The notes under the pieces are model-generated. The model worked only from the letters and a program-made list of their open reading frames with translations. It was not told where the DNA came from and made no database searches. Both the position numbers and the translations under genes were made by a program. Source: Vulcanimicrobium alpinum (GTDB lineage: Bacteria > Vulcanimicrobiota > Vulcanimicrobiia > Vulcanimicrobiales > Vulcanimicrobiaceae). Taken from it: 64,000 bases of DNA. Positions 36,331 through 44,826 of the stretch are shown piece after piece. The stretch is taken from positions 372,001-436,000 of the forward strand of contig NZ_AP025523.1 of NCBI RefSeq assembly GCF_027923555.1, read 5' to 3'. Each line of letters starts with the position of its first letter. Position 1 is the stretch's first letter.

Positions 36331-37133
36331 CGGCTATTCGAGATCGAGAGGTGCGCCCCGGCCGAACGGCGGACGAGAAGTCGGCCGCCAGGGCCTGCTC
36401 GGATGCCGTCGGGTTCTTCAGCCCGGAAGCCGGCTGCGACGGGGTCGCCGTCACGAGCGGCTTGAACGTCGTGCTCGACGCCGGTGCGCCGGCCGCAAAG
36501 CCGATCGCCGCCGGTAGACCGCCCGGCAGCGGCGAGAGGAAGAACGCGCCGCCGGTCGCCGCTCCGCTCGCGGCGGGGCCGCTGACGCCGGAGGTCAGCG
36601 AGAAGGCGAAGACGGTCGTCGGCGAGGCCGGCACGGCCGCCGACGCGTCGTAGTCGCCGACGATGACGGGGGCCGCGAGCGCGCCCTGCACGATCGGCGA
36701 GGCATGATGGACGAGGAGCGCGATCTGGCCCGCCGTCTCCGCCGGCTCGACGAAGTTCGCGAACTGCAGCGTCTTCGCAGCGACCTTGCCGCCGACAACG
36801 ACGCTGTACGCCGTCTGCGCAGCGACCGTCACGTTCTCCGATGCGCCGGAGCGGTCGTGCTCGCGGCGCCGGCCGGCCGATGACGTCGATCGTGTAGGTT
36901 CCGACGGGGACGTTGAGGTAGCCGGTGATCGGCGGATACGCCGCGGCTGCGACGGTCGGCGACGACGGACGCGTGCTGCCCAATGGGTAGGCGTAGAGGT
37001 CGACGGGCCGGGCATCGGGGGAGTCGTGTACCGCCCGGGCCAGCGCCGTCGCCGACCCGGTTGCGAACGGCGGCGGCGTGACGGTGCCGTTGTTGCATGC
37101 GGCGAGGAACATGACGCCGAGAGCGACCGCCAT
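36315..37133 (-). pseudogene. DUF4397 lipoprotein with two compensating frameshifts
   Basis: The N-terminal part in one frame gives a lipoprotein signal (VALGVMFLAAC), then the DUF4397 opening LARAVHDSPDARPVDLYAY and GYLNVPVGTYTIDVIG. Near 36850-36890 the homology moves to another frame: ENVTVAAQTAYSVVVGGK, then a second repeat-like VHHASP...PVIVGDYDAS. Near 36360 returning to the first frame gives a natural end (HLSISNSRYNAA, stop 36315). One base gained and one lost, both in GC-rich tracts, would explain this. It is a decaying gene or carries sequencing errors; the protein would be a surface beta-sandwich lipoprotein. Confidence 0.7.
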
Positions 37134-37230
37134 GCGCCGGACGATCGAGGACGAAAAGGCCACCAGAAAAGCTTCGTCGAGCGAGCAGAACTGCGGTACG
37201 AGAACGCGCCGTCCGTCTCCGTTGGACGCC

Positions 37231-37656
37231 TCAACCGGAGAGATATCGTACGTAGAAGACTTCAGGATCGCCGGGATCGAGGTGATCGACTTCGCCGCAG
37301 CGTGTCCAGCCGTATCGCGACAGCACCGCGTGCATCGCCGCGTTGGAGCGATTCGTCGAGGTGAAGATTCGGTTGCTGACGGCGCGTGTCGCCGCGTGCG
37401 CGAGCAGGTCGCCGGCGTAGCCGCTGCGCCGCCGCTCCGCCGCAACCGCGAGCGCGTTCACGAACGTGTGCGCGAAGAACTCGGTCAGCCAGCTGAAGCC
37501 GACGATCGCACCGCCGTCTTCCGCGACGTACACGTCGCCTGCGGCGAGCGCGCGCAGCAGCCGCCCGCGTTTGTGCGGCGGCGCGAGAAATGCCGGCAGG
37601 ATCGGTTCGAGCGCTGCCAGATCGTCCGCCGACGCCGCGCGGACGAGTGCGCTCAC
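37231..37656 (-). CDS. GNAT-family N-acetyltransferase
   Basis: 141 aa from GTG 37656. Order: VRAASADDLAALEPIL, acceptor region, VAEDGGAIVGFSWL, then the acetyl-CoA loop in ALAVAAERRRSGYAGDLLAHA (R/Q-x-x-G-x-A), and the late NRSNAAMHAVLSRYGWTRCG strand-helix pair. The acceptor is unknown. The start overlaps the M20D stop (GTGA), making it the last gene of a four-gene minus-strand operon. Confidence 0.85.
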   Translation of the reverse strand: MSALVRAASADDLAALEPILPAFLAPPHKRGRLLRALAAGDVYVAEDGGAIVGFSWLTEFFAHTFVNALAVAAERRRSGYAGDLLAHAATRAVSNRIFTSTNRSNAAMHAVLSRYGWTRCGEVDHLDPGDPEVFYVRYLSG

Positions 37657-38840
37657 GGGGCGTGCTGCGGTGCGTCCAGCGCGAGCGCGGTCATCATCGT
37701 GACGCCGGCGGCGAGCGCCGACTCGTCGATGTTGAAGCGCGCGTGATGGTGAGGCCACGAACTCTCGGGGCCGCCGTTCGAACCGATGGTGAAGAAACAC
37801 GCGGAAACGCGCTCGGCGAAGAACGAGAAGTCTTCCGCACCCATCAGCCGCGGAACGTCGGCACAACGCTCTGCACCGACGATCCGCTCGCCGAGCGCGC
37901 GCACGTAGCGAGTCTGCTCGACGTCGTTCGAAGTCACCGGATAGCGCCACAGATACGTGAATTCGTACGTCGCGCCGGAACTCTCGCAGATCCCGCGCAG
38001 CACGCGTTCGATGCGCTCCGCCATCGCCGCCCGCACGCCGGGATCGAACGCGCGCACGGTGCCGAGCAGGCGGACACGGCTCGGGATGACGTTGTGCGTC
38101 GTTCCGCCGTTGAACGCGCCGATCGTGACGACCGCGGGCTCGATCGGATCGATGTTGCGCGAGACGATCTGCTGCACCGCGACGACGAACTGCGAGGCGA
38201 CGTAGACGGGATCGACCGAGAGGTGGGGCGCGGCGCCGTGTCCGCCCTTACCCTCGATGGTGATCTCGATCGAGTCGCTCGACGCGTAGAACAGCCCTTC
38301 GCGAAAGCCGACGATCCCGGCGGGCTGCGATGACGCCAGGTGGAGACCGTAGGCGCGCTCGATCCCGAAGCGTTCGAGGACGCCGTCCTCGATCATCGCC
38401 TTCGCGCCGCCCTTGCCTTCTTCGGCCGGCTGGAAGAGGAAACAGATCGTTCCGGCAACCTCGTCGCGGCGCCGCACGACGAGTTCGGCGGCGCCGAGCA
38501 GCATCGCGACGTGTCCATCGTGTCCGCACGCGTGCATGCGCACCGGCGTCTGCGACCGGTACGAAACCTCGTTCTCCTCCTCGAGCGGAAGCGCGTCCAT
38601 GTCGGCGCGCAGCATGACCGTCTTCCCCGGTGCGCTGCCGCGCAGGACGCCGACGACGCCGGTCTTGCCGATCCCCGTGTGGACCTCGAGGCCGAGGCCG
38701 CGCAGACGCTCGGCGACGACCGCCGACGTGCGCTCTTCCTCGAAGCCGAGTTCGGGATGCGCGTGGAGGTCGCGACGCGTCGCCACGACCGTTTCGAGGA
38801 CCGCCGGCGGAACGTCGACGGTGAGGATTCCTGCCGTCAC
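37653..38840 (-). CDS. M20D family amidohydrolase
   Basis: 395 aa. Zinc ligands appear in MHACGHDGHVAML (near residue 105), with RRDLHAHPELGFEE at the N-terminus, FQPAEEGKGGAKAMIEDG (catalytic Glu) and the C-terminal PRLMGAEDFSFFAE. This is the aminoacylase/carboxypeptidase (HipO/AmhX/IAA-amino-acid hydrolase) branch that removes acyl groups from amino acids. Coupled to the GNAT gene, which is suggestive of opposite acetylation and deacylation steps, though no substrate link is shown. Confidence 0.94.
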   Translation of the reverse strand: MTAGILTVDVPPAVLETVVATRRDLHAHPELGFEEERTSAVVAERLRGLGLEVHTGIGKTGVVGVLRGSAPGKTVMLRADMDALPLEEENEVSYRSQTPVRMHACGHDGHVAMLLGAAELVVRRRDEVAGTICFLFQPAEEGKGGAKAMIEDGVLERFGIERAYGLHLASSQPAGIVGFREGLFYASSDSIEITIEGKGGHGAAPHLSVDPVYVASQFVVAVQQIVSRNIDPIEPAVVTIGAFNGGTTHNVIPSRVRLLGTVRAFDPGVRAAMAERIERVLRGICESSGATYEFTYLWRYPVTSNDVEQTRYVRALGERIVGAERCADVPRLMGAEDFSFFAERVSACFFTIGSNGGPESSWPHHHARFNIDESALAAGVTMMTALALDAPQHAP

Positions 38841-38841
38841 G

Positions 38842-40002
38842 CTACCCGGCGGCGGGGATGACGCGCCGCCCGACGCGGGCGATCTGCGCGATCAGTTCGG
38901 CGATACGGCGCGATGAGCCGCGCGGCGCGACCGCCGTCTGCTGGGCGCGCATCTTCGCCAGGCGTTCCTGGCTGTGGACGATCCGCGCGACCGACTGCAC
39001 CACCTCGGCGGTCGTCAGCGCGACCACGCCGATCCCGTTGGTGCGCACGTAGTCGAGGTTGCCGCGCTCCTGTCCAGGGACGTAATCGTAGACGACGACC
39101 GGGACTTCGGCGACCGACGCCTCCGCGATCGTCCCCGGACCCGCCTTGGTGACGAGCAGGTCGGCGGCGCGCATCAGCTCCGGAACGTCGTTGCGGAAGC
39201 CCAGGACCGTCATCGGCGTCGGCAGGCTGGGGGCAAGTTCTTCGAGCTTCGCCTTGAGGGCGGCGTTGCGGCCGGTGACGACGACCAAGTGGTAGTCGAG
39301 TCCGGCTTTCGCCAAGCCCATCGTCGTGGGGAGCAGTTTGCCCCCGCCCTCGCCGCCGGCCATCAGCAGACAGATCGTCCCGTCGATCGGGAGGCCGAGT
39401 TTCTTGCGCAGCTCGCTCTTGGTCGCCGAGACGTCTTCGAAGCGCGGATGGATCGGGTGGCCGAGGAGCCGGAGCCGCTCGGGCGGGACGCCGCGGTCGA
39501 GCGCACGCTGGTAGACTTCGCGCGCGGGGACGACGGTCAAGTCGGCTTCGGGGAGGAGCCAGCCTTCGTGGACGCGCCCGAGGTCGGTGATGACGGTGAC
39601 GATCGGGACGGCCTGCATCCCGGCGTCGGCCCGCGCGCGCAGGGCGGCGTGGTTGAGCAGCGGGTGGACCGAGACGATGACGTCGGGCTGGTACTGCGTG
39701 AAGACCTCGCGCAGCCGTTCGCGGTAGAGCGGCTCGCAGAACCGCACGATCGTGCGGTACCGGCGGCGGCCGTTGGTGGCGTGATAGAGCGCGCCGTAGA
39801 TGGGGGGCGCGTAGCGAAGGGCCGCGCTATACGCCGGCCCCAATTTGGAAAGCGGGAACGTGCAGTGGGTGGCGATATCGTCGATCCGCCACTCGAAGCG
39901 GGTCGCTCCTTCGATCTCGTCAAGGGCGGCGCCGATGGCCTGTGCACCGGCGCGATGGCCTCCGCCCGTATCGGAGATCAGAAAGAGGACACGTTTCGTC
40001 AA
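38842..40002 (-). CDS. MGDG-synthase-like glycosyltransferase (GT28 type)
   Basis: 386 aa from TTG 40002. The N-terminal MGDG_synth domain starts RVLFLISDTGGGHRAGAQAI; DVIVSVHPLLNHAAL and ITDLGRVHEGWLLP follow; the C-terminal donor domain has GGEGGGKLLPT, LGFRNDVPELMRAADLLVTKAGPGTIAEA. It transfers sugars to diacylglycerol or a related lipid at the membrane face. TTG 40002 follows a GAGGCGG site just after the upstream stop; the ATG at 40044 lies inside the previous gene. One base separates it from the M20D start. Confidence 0.9.
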   Translation of the reverse strand: MTKRVLFLISDTGGGHRAGAQAIGAALDEIEGATRFEWRIDDIATHCTFPLSKLGPAYSAALRYAPPIYGALYHATNGRRRYRTIVRFCEPLYRERLREVFTQYQPDVIVSVHPLLNHAALRARADAGMQAVPIVTVITDLGRVHEGWLLPEADLTVVPAREVYQRALDRGVPPERLRLLGHPIHPRFEDVSATKSELRKKLGLPIDGTICLLMAGGEGGGKLLPTTMGLAKAGLDYHLVVVTGRNAALKAKLEELAPSLPTPMTVLGFRNDVPELMRAADLLVTKAGPGTIAEASVAEVPVVVYDYVPGQERGNLDYVRTNGIGVVALTTAEVVQSVARIVHSQERLAKMRAQQTAVAPRGSSRRIAELIAQIARVGRRVIPAAG

Positions 40003-40009
40003 TTCCGCC

Positions 40010-40609
40010 TCAACTCGTTTGCTTCGCGACGGTTCGTCGCGCAACCGTGCGCCGCTTCGCGCTCACGGCTCGTCGTACCGAGACGGGTTTGCGGCGTTTC
40101 ATCGTCCGCGTCCAACTGCGCAGGACGCCGAGCGTGGCGCGCGCGGGCGCGTCGTAGAAACGGAAGATGTCGCCGAACTCGATCTCCGGGTTGACGTGGT
40201 GACCGTTGTGGTCTTCCGGCAGCACCAGGCCGGTCGCGCGTGCGATCCGAACGAACCAAGCCGGCGTTTGCCACCCGAGCTCGCAGGTATGCCGCCACCA
40301 CACGTGCGTCTGACCGAGGGCGAGCCCGAGGATCGCGCCGGCGACCGAGATGCGCGCGCAAACGATCGCAAGCACGATGTACGGCAGCGCGCCGAGCAGA
40401 CCGTCGAGGAGGACCTGCGGATCGCGGCTGAGCACCGCATGATCCCAATACGAACGACGGCGATCGTGGTGCGTCCGGAGGTGGAGTTTCCCCCACGCAT
40501 GCTGCGGAACGTGATAGAAGAAGGTCGAGGCGAAATCTCCGACGAGCAAAACGGTGAGCATTGCTGCAATCGCGGAGAACACCGGCGAGCCCAGCACGGT
40601 CGTGTTCAC
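40010..40609 (-). CDS. membrane fatty-acid/carotenoid hydroxylase-like protein
   Basis: 199 aa from GTG 40609, with AAGGA upstream. Several hydrophobic helices carry histidine boxes for a di-iron site: FFYHVPQHAWGKLHLRTHHDRR and a late EDHNGHH. This order fits the fatty acid hydroxylase / sterol desaturase superfamily (including CrtZ-like enzymes), although the protein is short. The lysine/arginine-rich tail is unusual. Head of the operon that continues with the glycolipid glycosyltransferase, hinting at lipid modification. Confidence 0.75.
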   Translation of the reverse strand: MNTTVLGSPVFSAIAAMLTVLLVGDFASTFFYHVPQHAWGKLHLRTHHDRRRSYWDHAVLSRDPQVLLDGLLGALPYIVLAIVCARISVAGAILGLALGQTHVWWRHTCELGWQTPAWFVRIARATGLVLPEDHNGHHVNPEIEFGDIFRFYDAPARATLGVLRSWTRTMKRRKPVSVRRAVSAKRRTVARRTVAKQTS

Positions 40610-40624
40610 GCTGATCCTTGTTAA

Positions 40625-41278
40625 GTGGAGAGGGCTAACGGCGGATTGGTCCCGATTCCTGGAAACCCTCTTGCCGCTGCCATCGTGGCGGTCGCTTGGA
40701 CCGTAGCTCCGGTGCGGATCGACGGAGTTCAAGATGCCGCTCTATCGTGGCATATACCCCCGCCGGTCCCCGTTATGCGAGGTCTGCGCTTGCTGATGGA
40801 CGCAGGTCCCAAGGCGCCGCAGAACGTGAAGGTTGCGCGCGAGATCCTGCGCGCCAATCCCCGGATCGGGGAGATCGATGCTCTGCTGCTCGCAACGCGG
40901 ACGATCGACGCCGCGGCGCGCAACGGGATCTCGCCGAATTTTCTGGCCGCGACGCTGCTGCAGGAGTCGGCGTTCGATCCGCGCGCGATCTCCCCGGCGG
41001 GGGCGATCGGGCTCGCCCAGTTCACGATCGCGACGGCCGACGACTACGGCGTCGAGCCGTGGGATCCGCTCTCCGCGATCGACGGCGCGGCGAGACTGCT
41101 CGGCGGCTACGTCGCCCAGTACCGCGGCGGCCGCGAGGATCCGTACGCGCTCGCGCTGGCCGCGTACGACGCGGGTCCGGGCGTCGTCGCGCACTACGGC
41201 GGCGTTCCCCCGTACGACGAGACGCGGCTCTACATCAGGCTGGTGCGTCTGCGCTGGTCGCGGATCGTCGGGCGCTGA
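40625..41278 (+). CDS. lytic transglycosylase (SLT domain)
   Basis: 217 aa. The catalytic domain begins near residue 95: LLQESAFDPRAISPAGAIGLAQFTIATADDYG, with the catalytic Glu in QES and the family's GLxQ motif, then ALALAAYDAGPGVV. It cleaves peptidoglycan glycan strands in the periplasm. The N-terminus has one hydrophobic stretch (PLAAAIVAVAWTVAPV) that may be a signal. The start is uncertain: GTG 40625 leaves only 15 bases to the divergent gene, and ATG 40773 is another option. Confidence 0.85.
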   Translation: MERANGGLVPIPGNPLAAAIVAVAWTVAPVRIDGVQDAALSWHIPPPVPVMRGLRLLMDAGPKAPQNVKVAREILRANPRIGEIDALLLATRTIDAAARNGISPNFLAATLLQESAFDPRAISPAGAIGLAQFTIATADDYGVEPWDPLSAIDGAARLLGGYVAQYRGGREDPYALALAAYDAGPGVVAHYGGVPPYDETRLYIRLVRLRWSRIVGR

Positions 41279-41287
41279 ACGCCCGCG

Positions 41288-41968
41288 TTACGCGAACGAG
41301 CGCCGCAGGAACGACTGCACGCGATCCCACGCATCGGCGATCTGACGCGTCGCGATCGTGCCGAGGTCTTCCCGGAAGAACGAGTGTCCGACGTCGGCGT
41401 ATTCCTGGATCTCGAACGTCTTGTTGTTCTCACTGAGCCGTTTGCGGATCGTCGCGATCTCGTCGGGACCGATCTGCTCGTCGTGGCCGCCGAAGACCAG
41501 GAGCAGCGGCGTGCGCACCGCCGCGCCCGCCTCGTCGAGCGCGGTGGCGCTGGTACCGGGGATCGGGCGCGCGATGCTCTGCTCGTAGAACGCGATCGAG
41601 GCGGCGAGTCCCGGGAGCGTCGAGGCGAGAAACGCCGCCGTGCCGCCGTAGCCGAAACCCCAGGTCGCGATCTTTCCGTGCTGCACGAAGCTCTGGTCGT
41701 CGAGCCAGTCGCGCGTCGCGGCGACGTCGGCGCAGACGTCCTGCGCGTTGAAGACGGTCTTTGCGTCGCGCCCGCGCAGATAGTCGATCGCGATCGCCGC
41801 GTAGCCCGCCGCGGCCGCTTGGTTCGTGATGCGCTTGATCTCGTCGTCGAAGCCGTAGATCCCCTCGAGGACGATCACCGCCGGGCGGCGCCGGTTGTCT
41901 TCGGTGCGCGCGAGATGCGCGTTCATCGCACCCGACGGGGCGTCGATCGTGATCTCCTCGGTGATCAT
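41288..41968 (-). CDS. dienelactone-hydrolase-like protein lacking the nucleophile
   Basis: 226 aa alpha/beta hydrolase, a clear paralogue of the next gene. Asp (LLLVFGGHDEQIG) and His (YADVGHSFFRE) of the triad are present, but the nucleophile elbow reads TWGFGYGGTAAF: residue 106 is Gly where the paralogue has Cys. The Glu of QEIFG in the paralogue is shifted or replaced too (LEGIYG). It is therefore unlikely to be a standard dienelactone hydrolase. Its ATG overlaps the paralogue's stop (ATGA), so both are made together. Confidence 0.9.
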   Translation of the reverse strand: MITEEITIDAPSGAMNAHLARTEDNRRRPAVIVLEGIYGFDDEIKRITNQAAAAGYAAIAIDYLRGRDAKTVFNAQDVCADVAATRDWLDDQSFVQHGKIATWGFGYGGTAAFLASTLPGLAASIAFYEQSIARPIPGTSATALDEAGAAVRTPLLLVFGGHDEQIGPDEIATIRKRLSENNKTFEIQEYADVGHSFFREDLGTIATRQIADAWDRVQSFLRRSFA

Positions 41969-42720
41969 CGGAGGTGCTCCCCGAGAAATGCCTGGACACG
42001 ATCCCAGGCGTCGGCGACGTCGCGGGGCGTCGTCGCGTCGGCGCGATTCGACGGATCGAGCTGCGCGCCGCTGTCGCGGAAGAACGCGTGCCCTTGATCC
42101 GGGTAGACCTGGATCTCGAAGTGCTTGTGCGCCGCGGTCAGCGCCGCGCGGATCTGTTCGATGTGGTCGGCGGTGATGTAGTCGTCTTTGCCACCGAAGA
42201 CCAGCAGCAACGGCGCCCGGATCTCGGCCGCGTCGCCGATCGGGGCCGGCTCGCCGCCGGGAAGCGGCACGGCGATATTGCCGCCGTAGAATGCCACCGC
42301 CGCCGAGAGTCCGGGGAGGGTCGCGGTGACGAACGCGGTCGTCCCGCCGAAACAGAATCCCCAGGTCGCGATATGGTTGAATTCGACGAAGTCCTGGGAA
42401 TTGAGCCAGTCTACGGCAGCCGCTACGTCCGCGCGCAGCGTGGCTTTGGTGACGGCTCCCGCCGCCTTGAAGCCTGTTTGCAGCCCCTCGGGGGTATAGG
42501 GTTCGTTGAGGTAGGGGTGCGTGCGGTGATAGTAGTTGATGGCCAAACCCACGTAACCGGCGCCGGCGACGAGGTCGGTGATCCGCTTGACCTCGGTATT
42601 CACGCCGAAGATCTCCTGCAGTACGATGACGGCCGGCCGCGGCGCGGGGTCATCGGGCCGCGCTAGGTAGGCCGGCATCGGGGAGCCGGCGACGTCGATT
42701 TCGAGCGATTGAGAGATCAC
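41965..42720 (-). CDS. dienelactone hydrolase family protein
   Basis: 251 aa from GTG 42720, with AGGAGG four to five bases upstream. The active-site set is complete: Glu 36 (QEIFG), nucleophile Cys 123 (TWGFCFGGTTAF), Asp in FGGKDDYIT, and His in PDQGHAFFRD. Hydrolyses dienelactones or similar esters. Divergent from egtD with a 55-base gap (42721-42775) that must contain both promoters. Confidence 0.94.
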   Translation of the reverse strand: MISQSLEIDVAGSPMPAYLARPDDPAPRPAVIVLQEIFGVNTEVKRITDLVAGAGYVGLAINYYHRTHPYLNEPYTPEGLQTGFKAAGAVTKATLRADVAAAVDWLNSQDFVEFNHIATWGFCFGGTTAFVTATLPGLSAAVAFYGGNIAVPLPGGEPAPIGDAAEIRAPLLLVFGGKDDYITADHIEQIRAALTAAHKHFEIQVYPDQGHAFFRDSGAQLDPSNRADATTPRDVADAWDRVQAFLGEHLR

Positions 42721-42775
42721 GCTGCCTCCTGAAGTACTGCAAACTCGTCTGGAACGCGGGGGTTCGAACATAGAC

Positions 42776-43780
42776 ATGGCTTGGACGACGCCGGGGACAT
42801 TCGCCGACCGCTTCGCGCTCCATCGCGATCCGCACCCCGCGCGGGTGGCGACGTTCGCCGAGGACGTGCGGACAGGCCTCGGTGCGCGACCGTTCGCGCT
42901 CTCGCCCAAGTATTTCTACGACGATCTCGGGTCTGCGATCTTCGAAGCGATCACGCGGCTGCCGGAATACTACCTGACGCGCGTCGAGCGCGATCTGCTC
43001 GCGACGTACGGGCGCGAGATCGCGGGCCGGTTCGCGGGGCCCCTCGAACTCGTCGAGCTCGGCAGCGGTAGCGCGCTCAAGACCCGCATCCTGATCGACG
43101 CGATCCTCGAGCGCCAGCCGCGGCTGACGTATCATCCGATCGACATCTCGGCCGACGCCGTCACCGAATCGTCGCTCGCGCTCACCGCCGCGTACGAACG
43201 GCTGCGCGTCGTCGCGTACGCCAGCGACTACTTCCCGCTGCTGCGCGAGAAGCGGCTGGTGACCCACGATCGCGTCCTCGCGCTCTTCCTCGGCTCCAAC
43301 ATCGGCAACTTCGAACCGCAGGACGCCCGCGAACTGCTGACGTTCCTTGCGCGCGCGCTGCGTCCCGGCGACGGCGTGCTCATCGGCTACGATTTGAAGA
43401 AGGACCCGACGATCCTCGAACTCGCGTACGACGATCCGACCGGCGTGACGGCGGCGTTCAATAAGAATCTGCTGGCGCGGATGAATCGCGAGCTCGGCGC
43501 CGGCTTCGAGTTGAACGCGTTCCGCTTCCGCGCGAGATGGAACGAGCGGCACGGCGCGGTCGATTCGTTCCTGGTGAGCGAGCGCGATCAGCAGGTGCGG
43601 ATCCCGGCCTCCGGTCTCACGGTCGACTTCGCGGCGGGCGACACGATCCACACCGAGTCATCATACAAGTTCACGCGCGACGAGATCGCGATGCTCGCGA
43701 CGCGCTGCGGCTTCACCGAGACGGCGTCCTACACCGACGCGGCGGGACGCTACGCGCTCTCACTCTTTGCCGTCGCCTGA
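42776..43780 (+). CDS. egtD: L-histidine N-alpha-methyltransferase EgtD
   Basis: 334 aa. It trimethylates histidine to hercynine, the first step of ergothioneine synthesis. Typical elements: SPKYFYDDLGSAIFEAITRLPEYYLTR, the SAM loop ELGSGSALKTRILIDA, ALFLGSNIGNFEP (Asn of the histidine site), IGYDLKKDP, and IHTESSYKF with the Glu and Ser that bind the histidine amine. EgtB, EgtC and EgtE are not in the window. Its 3' end overlaps by 21 bases the GGCT-like gene that closes the OpuC-type operon. Confidence 0.95.
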   Translation: MAWTTPGTFADRFALHRDPHPARVATFAEDVRTGLGARPFALSPKYFYDDLGSAIFEAITRLPEYYLTRVERDLLATYGREIAGRFAGPLELVELGSGSALKTRILIDAILERQPRLTYHPIDISADAVTESSLALTAAYERLRVVAYASDYFPLLREKRLVTHDRVLALFLGSNIGNFEPQDARELLTFLARALRPGDGVLIGYDLKKDPTILELAYDDPTGVTAAFNKNLLARMNRELGAGFELNAFRFRARWNERHGAVDSFLVSERDQQVRIPASGLTVDFAAGDTIHTESSYKFTRDEIAMLATRCGFTETASYTDAAGRYALSLFAVA

Positions 43781-44218
43781 GCGCCCGCGGCGCAGCCGGT
43801 CGCGGACGGGCGCGAACGCACCGATTGCGCGTTCGACTTCCTCGTTCGCGAGCGCGGCGAGCAGCGCCAAGCCGGCGACCGGCTCGACGTGCGTACTCGC
43901 CGCGTAGACATAGGTGCAGGCGGCGACGAGGCCGCGCGCGGTCTGCACGTCGACGCGCACGCGGTGGTAGTTCGGGACGTCTTCCCACGCGTCGGCGACG
44001 GCCCAGCCGGCGCCGTCGAGTGAGATCAGTACGCCCTCGACACGATCGAACGCGCTTGGCTCGATGCTCAGATAGCCGGAGGCGGTGATGACGACGCGCC
44101 GATAGCCCGCCAGCACCGCGTCTTCCCACGCGTACGACGCGCCCAGGATGCGCGCGCGCCACTGCTCGTCGCGAAACGTCCCGTACCCGAACAGCGGGAG
44201 GCTGCCGGATTCGTTCAT
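43760..44218 (-). CDS. gamma-glutamylcyclotransferase-like (AIG2/GGCT) protein
   Basis: 152 aa. The GGCT fold opening LPLFGYGTFRDEQW is clear, followed by AVLAGYRRVVI, VEGVLISLDGAGWAVADAWE with the conserved acidic residue, and YHRVRVDV with ACTYVYAAS. Family members release 5-oxoproline from gamma-glutamyl compounds. The ATG 44218 overlaps the stop of the OpuC-type permease (ATGA), so it is the last gene of that transporter operon. Overlaps the egtD 3' end in convergent orientation. Confidence 0.85.
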   Translation of the reverse strand: MNESGSLPLFGYGTFRDEQWRARILGASYAWEDAVLAGYRRVVITASGYLSIEPSAFDRVEGVLISLDGAGWAVADAWEDVPNYHRVRVDVQTARGLVAACTYVYAASTHVEPVAGLALLAALANEEVERAIGAFAPVRDRLRRGRSGDGKE

Positions 44219-44826
44219 CGCTGCGCGGAGCGCTCGACGGCGCGCAGCGCGAGATCCGCGCCGATCGCGAGCGCTGCCGAGGCGAGTGCGCCGGCGACGA
44301 TCTTCTGCGGGTTGTTCGTCGAGATGCCCTCGAAGAGGAGCATCCCTAAGCCGCCCGCGTTGGTCCATGCCGCGATCGTCGCGAGCGCGACCAGCGAGAC
44401 CGTCGCCACCCGCACGCCGCCGAGCACGACCGGCAGCGCGGCCGGAACTTCCACCTGCAGCAGCGTTTGGCGCGCGGTCAGCCCGAGTCCGCGCGCGGCG
44501 TCGACGAGCGCCGGATCGACGCTTTCGAGGCCCGCGACGACGCCGCGTATGAGCACCATCTGCGCGTAGATGACCAGCGCCGCGATCGCGGTCGCCGAAC
44601 CCAAGCCGAGCACGTAGACCAGCAGCGCCAGCAGGGCGAGGCTCGGGATCGTGTAGAGTGCGCCGGTGATTCCGAGGACGAACGCGCGCAGCGGCGGCCG
44701 GCGCGCGGCGGCGACGCCGAGCGGGATCGCGATGACGAGCGCGATCGCCAGCGACGCAGCGACCAGCGCGAGGTGCTGGCCCAGCAGCAGCGCGACGCGG
44801 TCGCCGTGTGCGACGAGGTAGGTCAT
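44215..44826 (-). CDS. quaternary-amine ABC transporter permease (OpuCB type)
   Basis: 203 aa, about five membrane helices. GALYTIPSLALLALLVYVLGLG and the EAA loop DPALVDAARGLGLTARQTLLQVEVPAALP match OpuBB/OpuCB, and ATIAAWTNAGGLGMLLFEGI is the usual end region. Coupled at both ends by 4-base overlaps to the ATPase and the GGCT gene. Confidence 0.92.
   Translation of the reverse strand: MTYLVAHGDRVALLLGQHLALVAASLAIALVIAIPLGVAAARRPPLRAFVLGITGALYTIPSLALLALLVYVLGLGSATAIAALVIYAQMVLIRGVVAGLESVDPALVDAARGLGLTARQTLLQVEVPAALPVVLGGVRVATVSLVALATIAAWTNAGGLGMLLFEGISTNNPQKIVAGALASAALAIGADLALRAVERSAQR

Noticed and set aside
41965-42909. longer dienelactone hydrolase start at 42909
   Set aside because: The extra 63 codons are antisense to egtD; GTG 42720 has an AGGAGG site.
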